Source of the DNA: Hydractinia symbiolongicarpus
Taxonomy: Eukaryota > Cnidaria > Hydrozoa > Anthoathecata > Hydractiniidae
Assembly: GCF_029227915.1 (NCBI RefSeq)
Contig: NC_079883.1
Coordinates: 29,762,001 to 29,826,000, forward strand
DNA: 64,000 nt
Direction: 5' to 3'
This document shows, piece after piece, positions 1 to 10,763 of this stretch; within the stretch, counting starts at the first letter, position 1, and the number at the start of each line of letters is the position of its first letter. The translations under genes were made by a program, and so were the position numbers. The notes below the pieces were generated by a model that was not told where the DNA came from, did not search any database, and saw nothing but the letters and a program-made list of their open reading frames with translations.

Positions 1-373
1 GCGAGTACACTAGGCTCTGTGGTAGTGCTTTATTTAAAAATTTAGATAAATAAGTCTTTTTTTACAGTGGGACTAATATTGGCCGTTAGCACGCGCTGAA
101 GAAATAGAGACATTCTCAAAAACTACATTTCATCGACTTCTTGCCGGTATCAATCCGTTTGAGTTACAACGGTTGCGTCACATATTCGTCCCCACATGTA
201 TTTTGCAATAGTATTCGGATATTACTAGGTTGCATCGCTTTTATCAGTGAAACGTTTGACTGTGGGACTTAATTGAACTGATTTTGGACTTTGACCATAT
301 AGATGTGGTAAATGAGCCAGTTTGACTACAAGAAGTAACATCCTTCTTAATTTGACATGATTGCTGAAACTCA
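1..373. repeat. Representative monomer, subfamily A
   Basis: Subfamily A opens with GCGAGTACACTAGGCTCTG and GTAGTGC. It then carries GGACTAATA with TGGCCGTTAGCACGCGCTG, and GAGACATTCTC where other subfamilies have GACAGTTTC. Other A copies start at 1119, 2235, 11542, 15259, 16377 and 17495. In the A copies at 1, 1119, 15259, 16377 and 17495 the core reads GCCGGTATCAATCCG, so the first AACGG arm of the dyad is altered while the second CCGTT/AACGG pair is kept. The monomer start is arbitrary: I set it at the GCG anchor. Confidence 0.85.
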
Positions 374-746
374 GCGATTACAGCGGGCACTGCGGTAACT
401 CTTTGTTAAAAAATTAGGATAAATAAGTCTGTTTTTACTGTGGGACCAATCCTAGCCGTTAGTTCGCGCTGAAGAAGTAGAGACAGTTTCAAAAACTATA
501 TTTCATTGACTTTCTAACGGTGTCAATCCGTTTCAGTTACAACGGTTGCGTCACATATTTGTACCAACATGTATTTAGTGATTTTCTTCCAATTTTACTA
601 AGTTGTATTGCTTTTAACAGTGAAACGATTGACTGTGGGAAATAATTGAACTGACTCTAGACTATGTCCTTATAAATGTGAAAGATGAGCCAATTGGTCT
701 CCAAGGAATAACTTTCTTCTTAATTTGACGTGATGGCTTGGATTCA
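374..746. repeat. Representative monomer, subfamily B
   Basis: Subfamily B is diagnosed by GCGATTACAGCGGGCACTGC followed by GTAACTCTTTG, and by a core with CAGTTACAACGG and TTGTACCAACATG. It always sits between A and C in the 1118-bp trimer. Further copies begin at 1490, 2980, 10796, 14514, 15632, 16750 and 17867. I saw none after about 18.2 kb, so it is confined to the left part of the window. Confidence 0.85.
516..545. other. Conserved dyad core AACGG-CCGTT-AACGG (representative)
   Basis: Three 5-bp arms lie in a row: AACGG (516-520), 7 bases, CCGTT (528-532), 8 bases, AACGG (541-545). The middle arm can pair with either outer arm, giving two mutually exclusive hairpins. The arrangement recurs in most monomers of both blocks and is followed by TTGCGTCACAT. 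It is the best conserved stretch of the monomer. A protein-binding or structural role is inferred only. Confidence 0.7.
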
Positions 747-1118
747 GCGATTACACTAGGCTCTGTGGTAGCGCTTTATTTAAAATTTAGATCAATAAGT
801 CTTTTTTTACTATGGGACCAATCCTAGCCGTTATCGCGCGCTGAAGAAATAGCGACAGTTTCAAAAACTACATCTCATTGACTTTCTAACGGTATCAATC
901 CATTTGAGTTACAACGGTTGCGTCACATATTCGTACCAACATGTATTTAGCGATAGTATTCTGATATTGCTAGGTTGCATCGCTTTTAACATTGAAACGA
1001 TTGACTCTGGGAATTAATTGAACTGATTCTGGACTGTGACCTTGTAAATGCGATAAATGAGCCAATTGGGCTCCAAGGAATAACATTCTTCTTAATTCGA
1101 CATGATTGCTGGAATTCA
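747..1118. repeat. Representative monomer, subfamily C
   Basis: Subfamily C follows B. It begins GCGATTACACTAGGCTCTG with GTAGCGC and has ACTATGGGACC (or AATATGGGACC) in place of ACTGTGGGACC. The second copy of the element is altered in most C monomers, to GACTCTGGGAATTAATTG. Other C copies start at 1863, 3353, 11169, 14887, 16005, 17123 and 18240. The minus-strand reading frames of 77 codons at 11318, 15035 and 16153 are by-products of this monomer and the start of the next A. Confidence 0.85.
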
Positions 1119-4097
1119 GCGAGTACACTAGGCTCTGTGGTAGTGCTTTATTTAAAAATTTAGATAAATAAGTCTTTTTTACTGTGGGACTAATACTGGC
1201 CGTTAGCACGCGCTGAATAAATAGAGACATTCTCAAAACTACATTTCATCGACTTCTTGCCGGTATCAATCCGTTTGATTTACAACTGTTGCGTCACATA
1301 TTCGTCCCCACATGTATTTTGCAATAGTATTCGGTTATTACTAGGTTGCATCGCTTTTATCAGTGAAACGTTTGACTGTGGGACTTAATTGAACTGATTT
1401 TGGACTTTGACCATATAGATGTGGTAAATGAGCCAGTTTGACTACAAGAAGTAACATCCTTCTTAATTTGACATGATTGCTGAAACTCAGCGATTACAGC
1501 GGGCACTGCGGTAACTCTTTGTTAAAAAATTAGGATAAATAAGTCTGTTTTTACTGTGGGACCAATCCTAGCCGTTAGTTCGCGCTGAAGAAGTAGAGAC
1601 AGTTTCAAAAACTATATTTCATTGACTTTCTAACGGTGTCAATCCGTTTCAGTTACAACGGTTGCGTCACATATTTGTACCAACATGTATTTAGTGATTT
1701 TCTTCCAATTTTACTAAGTTGTATTGCTTTTAACAGTGAAACGATTGACTGTGGGAATTAATTGAACTGACTCTGGACTATGTCCTTATAAATGTGAAAG
1801 ATGAGCCAATTGGTCTCTAAGGAATAACTGTCTTCTTAATTTGACGTGATGGCTTGGATTCAGCGATTACACTAGGCTCTGTGGTAGCGCTTTATTTAAA
1901 ATTTAGATAAATAAGTCTTTTTTTACTATGGGACCAATCCTAGCCGTTATCGCGCGCTGAAGAAATAGCGACAGTTTCAAAAACTACATCTCATTGACTT
2001 TCTAACAGTATCAATCCATTTGAGTTACAACGGTTGGGTCACATATTCGTACCAACATGTATTTAGCGATAGTTTTCTGATATTGCTAGGTTGCATCGCT
2101 TTTAACATTGAAACGATTGACTCTGGGAATTAATTGAACTGATTCTGGACTGTGACCTTGTAAATGCGATAAATGAGCCAATTGGGCTCCAAGGAATAAC
2201 ATTTCTCTTAATTCGACATGATTGCTGGAATTCAGCGAGTACACTAGGCTCTGTGGTAGTGCTTTATTTAAAAATTTAGATAAATAAGTCTTTTTTTACT
2301 GTGGGACTAATACTGGCCGTTAGCACGCGCTGAAGAAATAGAGACATTCTCAAAAACTACATTTCATTGACTTCTTGCCGGTATCAATCCGTTTGAGTTA
2401 CAACGGTTGCGTCACATATTCCTCCCCACATGTATTTTGCAATAGTGTTCGGATATTACTAAGTTGCATCGCTTTTATCAGTGAAACGTTTGACTGTGGG
2501 ACTTAATTGAACTGATTTTGGATTTTGACCTTATAAATGTGATAAATGAGCCAGTTTGACTACAAAAAATAACATTCTTCTTAACTTGACATGATTGCTG
2601 GAACTCAGCGATTACACTGGGCGCTGTGGCAGCGCTTTATTAAAAATTTAAATAAAAAAGTCATTTTTTACTGTGGTACCAATCCTAACCGTTATCGCCG
2701 CCTGAAGAAATAGCGACAGTTTCAAAAACTACATTTTATTGACTTTTTAATGGTATCAATCCGTTTCAGTTACAACTGTTGCGTCACATATTCGTCCCCA
2801 CATGTATTTTGCAATAGTATTCGGATATTGCTAGGTTGCATCGCTTTTATCAGTGAAACGTTTGATTGTGGGACTTAATTGAACTGATTTTGGACTTTGA
2901 CCATATAGATGTGGTAAATGAGCCAGTTTGACTACAAGAAGTTTCATCCTTCTTAATTTGACATGATTGCTGAAACTCAGCGATTACAGCGGGCACTGCG
3001 GTAACTCTTTGTTAAAAAATTAGGATAAATAAGTCTGTTTTTACTGTGGGACCAATCCTAGCCGTTAGTTGGCGCTGAAGAAGTAGAGACAGTTTTAAAA
3101 ACTATATTTCATTGACTTTCTAACGGTGTCAATCCGTTTCAGCTACAACGGTTGCGTCACATATTTGTACCAACATGTATTCAGTGATTTTCTTCCAATT
3201 TTACTAAGTTGTATTTCTTTTAACAGTGAAACGATTGACTGTGGGAATTAATTGAACTGACTCTGGACTATGTCCTTATAAATGTGAAAGATGAGCCAAT
3301 TGGTCTCCAAGGAATAACTTTCTTCTTAATTTGACGTGATGGCTTGGATTCAGCGATTACACTAGGCTCTGTGGTAGCGCTTTATTTAAAATTTAGATAA
3401 ATAAGTCTTTTTTTACTATGGGACCAATCCTAGCCGTTATCACGCACTGAAGAAATAGCGACAGTTTCAAAAACTACACCTCATTGACTTCCTAACGGTA
3501 TCAATCCATTTGAGTTACAACGGTTGCGTCACATATTCGTACCAACATGTATTTAGCGATAGTATTCTGATATTGCTAGGTTGCATCGCCTTTAACAGTG
3601 AAGCGATTGACTGTGGGACTTAATTGAACTGATTCTGGACTGTGACCTTGTAAATGCGATAAATGAGCCAATTGGGCTCCAAGGAATATCATTCTTCTTA
3701 ATTCGACATGATTTCTGGAATTCAGCGAGTATACTAGGCTCTGTGGTAGTGCTTTATTAAAAAATTTAGATAAATAAGTCTTTTTTTACTGTGGGACTAA
3801 TCCTGGCCGTTAGCACGCACTGAAGAAATAGAGCCATTCTCAAAAATTACATTTCATCGACTTCTTGGCGGTATCAATCCGTTTGAGTTACAACGGTTAC
3901 GTCACATATTCGTACCAACATGTATTTAGCGATAGTATTCTGATATTACTAGGTTGCATCACCTTTAACAGTGAAAGGATTGACTGTGGGACTTAATTGA
4001 ACTGATTTTGGACTTTGACCTTATAAATGTGATAAATGAGCCAGTTTAACTACAAGAAGTAACATTCTTATTAATTTGACTTGATTGCTGGAAATCA

Positions 4098-4840
4098 GCG
4101 ATCGCACTGGGCGCTGTGGTAGAGTTTTATTTAAAAAAAGTTATGTAAGTCATTTTTTACTGTGGGACCAATCCCAGCCGTTATCGCGCGCTGAAGAAAT
4201 AGCGACAGTTTCAAAAACTACATTTCATTCACTTTCTAACGGTATCAATCCTTTGAGTTACGACGGTTGCGCCAAATATTCGTCCCCATTTGTATTCAGC
4301 GATAGTATTTGGATATTACTAGGTTGCATCGCTTTTAACAGTGAAAAGTTTGACTGTGGGACTTAATTGAACTGATTTTGGACTTTGACCTTATAAATGT
4401 GATAAATGAGCCAGTTTGATTACAGGAAGTAACATTCTTCCTAATTTGACTTGATTGCTGGAACTCAGCGATAGCACTGGGCGCTGTGGTAGAGTTTTAT
4501 TTAAAAGTTAAGTTAAATAAGTCATTTTTTACTGTGGGACCAATCCCAGCCGTTAGTTCGCGCTGAAGAAATAGAGACATTCTCAAAAACTACATTTCAT
4601 TGACTTCTTGCCGGTATCAATCCGTTTGAGTTACAACGGCTGCTTCACATTTGCGTACCAACATGTATTTAGCGATAGTATTCGGATATTACTAGGTTGC
4701 ATCGTTTTTAACAGCAAAACGTTTGACTGTGGGACTTAATTGAACTGATTTTGGACTTTGACCTTATAAATGTGATAAATGAGCCAGTTTGACTACAAGA
4801 AATAGCATTCTTCTTAATTTGACTTGATTGCTGGAAATCA
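4098..4840. repeat. Representative D-E monomer pair
   Basis: D starts at 4098 with GCGATCGCACTGGGCGCTG, and E at 4468 with GCGATAGCACTGGGCGCTG. D monomers of this type have TTTGAGTTACGACGGTTGCG and GCCAAATATTCGTCCCC in the core. That costs a base near CCTTTGAG and changes the dyad (AACGG to GACGG). D and E alternate as a dimer here, near 7.1-8.2 kb, 9.3-10.4 kb, 12.7-14.5 kb and 20.8-21.6 kb. Confidence 0.8.
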
Positions 4841-5211
4841 GCGATCGCACTGGGCGCTGTGGTAGAGTTTTATTTAATAAAAGTTAAATAAGTCATTTTT
4901 TCCTGTGGGACCAATCCCAGCCGTTATCGCGCGCTGAAGAAATAGCGACAGTTTCAAAAACTACATTTCATTGACTTTAGAACGGTGTCAATCCGTTTGA
5001 GTTACAACGGTTGCGTCACATATTCGTACCAACATGTATTTAGTGATTTTCATCCAATTTTACTAAGTTGTATTGCTTTTAACAGTTAAACGATTGACTG
5101 TGGGAATTATATGAACTGACTCTGGACTATGTCCTTATAAATGTGATAGATGAGCCAATTGGTCTCCTAGGAATAACTTTATTTTTAATTTGACGTGATG
5201 GCTGGAATTCA

Positions 5212-5584
5212 GCGATTACATTAGGGTCTGTGATAGCGCTTTATTTAAAAATTTAGATAAATAAGTCTTTTCTTACTGTGGAACCAATCCCAGCCGTTAG
5301 CACGCGCTGAAAAAAGAGGAAAAGTTCCAAAGACTACATTTCATTGACTTTCTAGCGGTGTAAATCCGTTTGAGTTACAACGGTGGCGTCACATATTCGT
5401 ACCAACATGTATCTAGCCATAGTATTCGGATATTACTGGGTTGCATCGCTTTTTACAGTGAAACGTTTGACTGTGGGACTTAATTGAACTGATTTTAGAC
5501 TTTGACCTTATAAATGTGATAAATGAGCCAGTTTGACTACAAGAAATAACATTCTTCTTAATTTGACATGATTGCTGGAACTCA
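5212..5584. repeat. Representative monomer, subfamily F
   Basis: Subfamily F is recognised by GCGATTACATTAGGGTCTG, TCTTACTGTGGAACC and AAAAAAGAGGAAAAGTTCC. Near-copies lie at about 19.7 kb and 22.7 kb, each inside a larger block of shared monomer order. F resembles G (both have GAGGAA.AGTTCC and CTAGCGGT), so the two are probably sister lineages. Confidence 0.8.
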
Positions 5585-6222
5585 GCGATTACACTAGGCT
5601 CTGTGGTAGCGCTTTATGTAAAAATTTAGATAAATAAGTCTTTTTTTACTGTGGGACCAATCCTGGCCGTTAGCACGCACTGAAGAAATAGAGACATTCT
5701 CAAAAACTTCATTTCATTGACTTCTTGGCGGTATCAATCCGTTTGAGTTACAACAGTTGCATCACATATTCGCACCAACCTGTATTTAGTGATATCTTTC
5801 CGATATTACTAAGTTATATTGCTTTTAACAGTGAAACGATTGACTGTGGAACTTAATTGAACTAACTTTGGACTGTGACCTTATAAATGTGATAAATGAG
5901 CCAGTTTGGACCCCAGAAGTAACGTTCTTCTTAATTTGACATGATTGCTGGAACTGAGCGATTACACTGGGCGCTGTGATAGCAATTTTTTAAAAAATTA
6001 GGATAAATAAGTCTTTTTTTACTGTGGGACTAATCCGGGCCGTTAGCACGCGCTGAAGAAATAGAGACATTCTCAAAAACTACATTTCATCGACTTCTTG
6101 GCGGTATCAATCCATTTGAGCTACAACGGTTGCGTCACATATTCGTATCAACATGTATTTAGCGATAGTATTCTGATATTACTAGGTTGCATCGCCTTTA
6201 ACAGTGAAACGATTGACTGTGG
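5546..6222. repeat. 0.68-kb block also present at ~8524-9200
   Basis: The block shares rare variants with 8524-9200, including TATTCGCACCAACCTG, GGACCCCAGAAGTAACG and GTGATAGCAATTTTTT, at a constant offset of 2978 bp (eight monomers). The match ends at 6222/9200, where GTGGGACTT meets GTGGAACTT. Confidence 0.8.
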
Positions 6223-6994
6223 GACTTAATTGAACTGACTTTAGACTTTGACTTTTTAAATGTGATACCAGAACCAGTTTGACTACAAGAAATAGCATTC
6301 TTCTTAATTTGAAACGATTGCTGGAACTCAGCGATTGCACTGGGCGCTGTGGTAGAGTTTTATTTAAAAATTAAGTTAAATAACTCATTTTTTACTGTGG
6401 GACCAATCCCAGCCGTTAGTTCGCGCTGAAGAAATAGAGACAGTTTCAAAAATTACATTTTATTGACTTCCTAACGGTGTCAATCCGTTTGAGTTACAAC
6501 GGTTGCGTCACATATTCGTACCAACATGTATTTAGTGATATCTTTCCGATGTTACTAAGTTATATCGCTTTTAACAGTGAAACGATTGACTGTGGAACTT
6601 AATTGAACTAACTTTGGACTGTGACCTTATAAATGTGATAAGTGAGCCAACTGGACCCAAGAAATAACATTCTTCTTAATTTGACATGATTGACGGAACT
6701 CAGCGATTACACTGGGCGCTGTGGTAGCACTTCATTTACAAATTTAAAAAGAAAATTCATTTTTTACTGTGGGACCAATCCTAGCCGTTATCGCGCGCTG
6801 AAGAAATAGCGATAGTTTCAAAAACTACATTTTATTGACTTTCTAATGGTATCAATCCGTTTCAGTTACAACTGTTGCGTCACATATTCGTCCCCACATG
6901 TATTTTGCAATAGTATTCGGATATTACTGGGTTGTATCGCTTTTAACAGTGAAACGTTTGACTTTGGGACTTAATTGAACTGATTTTGGACTTT

Positions 6995-8530
6995 GACCTT
7001 ATAAATGTGATAAATGAGCCAGTTTAACTACAAGAAGTAACATTTTTTCTTAATTTGACTTGATTGCTGGAAATCAGCGATCGCACTGGGCGCTCTCGTA
7101 GAGTTTTATTTAAAAAAAATTAAATAAGTCATTTTTTACTGTGGGACCAATGCCAGCCGTTATCGCGCGCTGAAGAAATAGCGACAGTTTCAAAAACTAC
7201 ATTTCATTCACTTTCTAACGGTATCAATCCTTTGAGATACGACGGTTGCGCCAAATATTCGTCCCCACATGTATTCAGCGATTGTATTTGGATATTACTA
7301 GGTTGCATCGCTTTTAGCAGTGAAAAGTTTGACTGTGGGACTTAATTGAACTGATTTTGGACTTTGACCTTATAAATGTGATAAATGAGCCAGTTTGGTT
7401 ACAGGAAGTAACATTCTTCCTAATTTGACTTGATTGCTGGAACTCAGCGATAGCACTGGGCGCTGTGGTAGATTTTTGTTTAAAAATTAAGTTAAAAAAG
7501 TCATTTTTTACTGTGGGACCAATCCCAGCCGTTAGTTCGCGCTGAAGAAATAGAGACATTCTCAAAAACTGCATTTCATTGACTTCTTGCCGGTATCAAA
7601 CCGTTTGAGTTACAACGGCTGCGTCACATATTCGTACCAACATGTATTTAGCGATAGTATTCGGATATTACTAGGTTGCATTGTTTTTAACAGCGAAACG
7701 TTTGACTGTGGGACTTAATTGAACTGATTTTGGACTTTGACCTTATAAATGTGATAAATGAGCCAGTTTGACTACAAGAAATAGCATTCTTCTTAATTTG
7801 ACTTGATTGCTGGAAATCAGCGATCGCACTGGGCGCTGTGGTAGTGTTTTATTTAAAAAAAGTTAAATTAGTCATTTTTTACTGTGGGACCAATCCCAGC
7901 CGTTATCGCGTGCTGAAGAAATAGCGACAGTTTCAAAAACTACATTTCATTCACTTTCTAACGGTATCAATCCTTTGAGTTACGACGGTTGCGCCAAATA
8001 TTCGTCCCCACATGTATTCAGCGATAGTATTTGGATATTACTAGGTTGCATCGCTTTTAACAGTGAAAAGTTTGACTGTGGGACTTAATTGAACTGATTT
8101 TGGACTTTGACCTTATAAATGTGATAAATTAGCCGGTTTGATTACAGGAAGTAACATTCTTCCTAATTTGACTTGATTGCTGGAATTCAGCGAGTACACT
8201 AGGCTCTGTGGTAGTGCTTTATTTAAAAATTTAGATAAATAAGTCTTTTTTTTCTGTGGGACTAATACTGGCCGTTAGCATGCGCTGAAGAAATAGAGAC
8301 ATTCTCAAAAACTACATATCATCGACTTCTTGCCGGTATCAATCCGTTTGAGTTACAACGGTTGTGTCACATATTCGTACCAACATGTATTTAGCGATAG
8401 TATTCAGATATTACTAGGTTGCATCGTTTTTAACAGCGAAACGTTTGACTGTGGGACTTAATTGAACTGATTTTGGACTCTGACCTTATAAATGTGATAA
8501 ATGAGCCAGTTTGACTACAAAAAGTAACAT
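6995..8530. repeat. 1.54-kb block duplicated 2233 bp downstream, copy 1
   Basis: This block matches 9228-10763 at a constant offset of 2233 bp (six monomers). I found one mismatch by eye: GTTGTGTCAC here near 8364 against GTTGCGTCAC in copy 2. The two 86-codon minus-strand reading frames starting at 7314 and 9547 are identical because of this duplication and are not evidence of genes. Identity ends at 8531/10764. Confidence 0.85.
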
Positions 8531-9227
8531 TCTTCTTAATTTGACATGATTGCTGGAACTCAGCGATTACACTAGGCTCTGTGGTAGCGCTTTATGTAAA
8601 AATTTAGATAAATAAGTCTTTTTTTACTGTGGGACCAATCCTGGCCGTTAGCACGCACTGAAGAAATAGAGACATTCTCAAAAACTTCATTTCATTGACT
8701 TCTTGGCGGTATCAATCCGTTTGAGTTACAACAGTTGCATCACATATTCGCACCAACCTGTATTTAGTGATATCTTTCCGATATTACTAAGTTATATTGC
8801 TTTTAACAGTGAAACGATTGACTGTGGAACTTAATTGAACTAACTTTGGACTGTGACCTTATAAATGTGATAAATGAGCCAGTTTGGACCCCAGAAGTAA
8901 CGTTCTTCTTAATTTGACATGATTGCTGGAACTGAGCGATTACACTGGGCGCTGTGATAGCAATTTTTTAAAAAATTAGGATAAATAAGTCTTTTTTTAC
9001 TGTGGGACTAATCCGGGCCGTTAGCACGCGCTGAAGAAATAGAGACATTCTCAAAAACTACATTTCATCGACTTCTTGGCGGTATCAATCCATTTGAGCT
9101 ACAACGGTTGCGTCACATATTCGTATCAACATGTATTTAGCGATAGTATTCTGATATTACTAGGTTGCATCGCCTTTAACAGTGAAACGATTGACTGTGG
9201 AACTTAATTGAACTAACTTTGGACTGT

Positions 9228-10763
9228 GACCTTATAAATGTGATAAATGAGCCAGTTTAACTACAAGAAGTAACATTTTTTCTTAATTTGACTTGATTGC
9301 TGGAAATCAGCGATCGCACTGGGCGCTCTCGTAGAGTTTTATTTAAAAAAAATTAAATAAGTCATTTTTTACTGTGGGACCAATGCCAGCCGTTATCGCG
9401 CGCTGAAGAAATAGCGACAGTTTCAAAAACTACATTTCATTCACTTTCTAACGGTATCAATCCTTTGAGATACGACGGTTGCGCCAAATATTCGTCCCCA
9501 CATGTATTCAGCGATTGTATTTGGATATTACTAGGTTGCATCGCTTTTAGCAGTGAAAAGTTTGACTGTGGGACTTAATTGAACTGATTTTGGACTTTGA
9601 CCTTATAAATGTGATAAATGAGCCAGTTTGGTTACAGGAAGTAACATTCTTCCTAATTTGACTTGATTGCTGGAACTCAGCGATAGCACTGGGCGCTGTG
9701 GTAGATTTTTGTTTAAAAATTAAGTTAAAAAAGTCATTTTTTACTGTGGGACCAATCCCAGCCGTTAGTTCGCGCTGAAGAAATAGAGACATTCTCAAAA
9801 ACTGCATTTCATTGACTTCTTGCCGGTATCAAACCGTTTGAGTTACAACGGCTGCGTCACATATTCGTACCAACATGTATTTAGCGATAGTATTCGGATA
9901 TTACTAGGTTGCATTGTTTTTAACAGCGAAACGTTTGACTGTGGGACTTAATTGAACTGATTTTGGACTTTGACCTTATAAATGTGATAAATGAGCCAGT
10001 TTGACTACAAGAAATAGCATTCTTCTTAATTTGACTTGATTGCTGGAAATCAGCGATCGCACTGGGCGCTGTGGTAGTGTTTTATTTAAAAAAAGTTAAA
10101 TTAGTCATTTTTTACTGTGGGACCAATCCCAGCCGTTATCGCGTGCTGAAGAAATAGCGACAGTTTCAAAAACTACATTTCATTCACTTTCTAACGGTAT
10201 CAATCCTTTGAGTTACGACGGTTGCGCCAAATATTCGTCCCCACATGTATTCAGCGATAGTATTTGGATATTACTAGGTTGCATCGCTTTTAACAGTGAA
10301 AAGTTTGACTGTGGGACTTAATTGAACTGATTTTGGACTTTGACCTTATAAATGTGATAAATTAGCCGGTTTGATTACAGGAAGTAACATTCTTCCTAAT
10401 TTGACTTGATTGCTGGAATTCAGCGAGTACACTAGGCTCTGTGGTAGTGCTTTATTTAAAAATTTAGATAAATAAGTCTTTTTTTTCTGTGGGACTAATA
10501 CTGGCCGTTAGCATGCGCTGAAGAAATAGAGACATTCTCAAAAACTACATATCATCGACTTCTTGCCGGTATCAATCCGTTTGAGTTACAACGGTTGCGT
10601 CACATATTCGTACCAACATGTATTTAGCGATAGTATTCAGATATTACTAGGTTGCATCGTTTTTAACAGCGAAACGTTTGACTGTGGGACTTAATTGAAC
10701 TGATTTTGGACTCTGACCTTATAAATGTGATAAATGAGCCAGTTTGACTACAAAAAGTAACAT
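9228..10763. repeat. 1.54-kb block, copy 2
   Basis: This is the second copy of 6995-8530. Between the two copies (8531-9227) the sequence matches neither flank of copy 1. It matches 5546-6222 instead, at an offset of 2978 bp. The layout therefore needs at least two exchange or duplication events. Confidence 0.85.

Larger units (their letters stand above)
1..2234. repeat. Trimeric HOR A-B-C, two copies (~1118 bp)
   Basis: Monomers A (1), B (374), C (747) are followed by A (1119), B (1490), C (1863), so the trimer repeats with a step of 1116 to 1118 bp. Corresponding monomers of the two copies are nearly identical, while neighbours A, B and C differ clearly. This is the definition of a higher-order repeat. 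A third copy starts at 2235 but has an extra monomer at about 2608-2979 (GGGCGCTGTGGCAGCGC type) between A and B. Confidence 0.9.

Noticed and set aside
970-1236. 88-codon minus-strand ORF
   Set aside because: It lies entirely in satellite monomers C and A. Related frames recur at satellite periodicity and are broken in most copies.
4085-4366. 93-codon plus-strand ORF, near-identical to one at 20834-21115
   Set aside because: The identity reflects duplication of the D-monomer block. Most other monomers have stops in this frame, and there is no domain or start context.
7314-7574. 86-codon minus-strand ORF, identical to one at 9547-9807
   Set aside because: Both are inside the 2233-bp-offset duplicated satellite block. 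Identity comes from recent duplication, not coding constraint.
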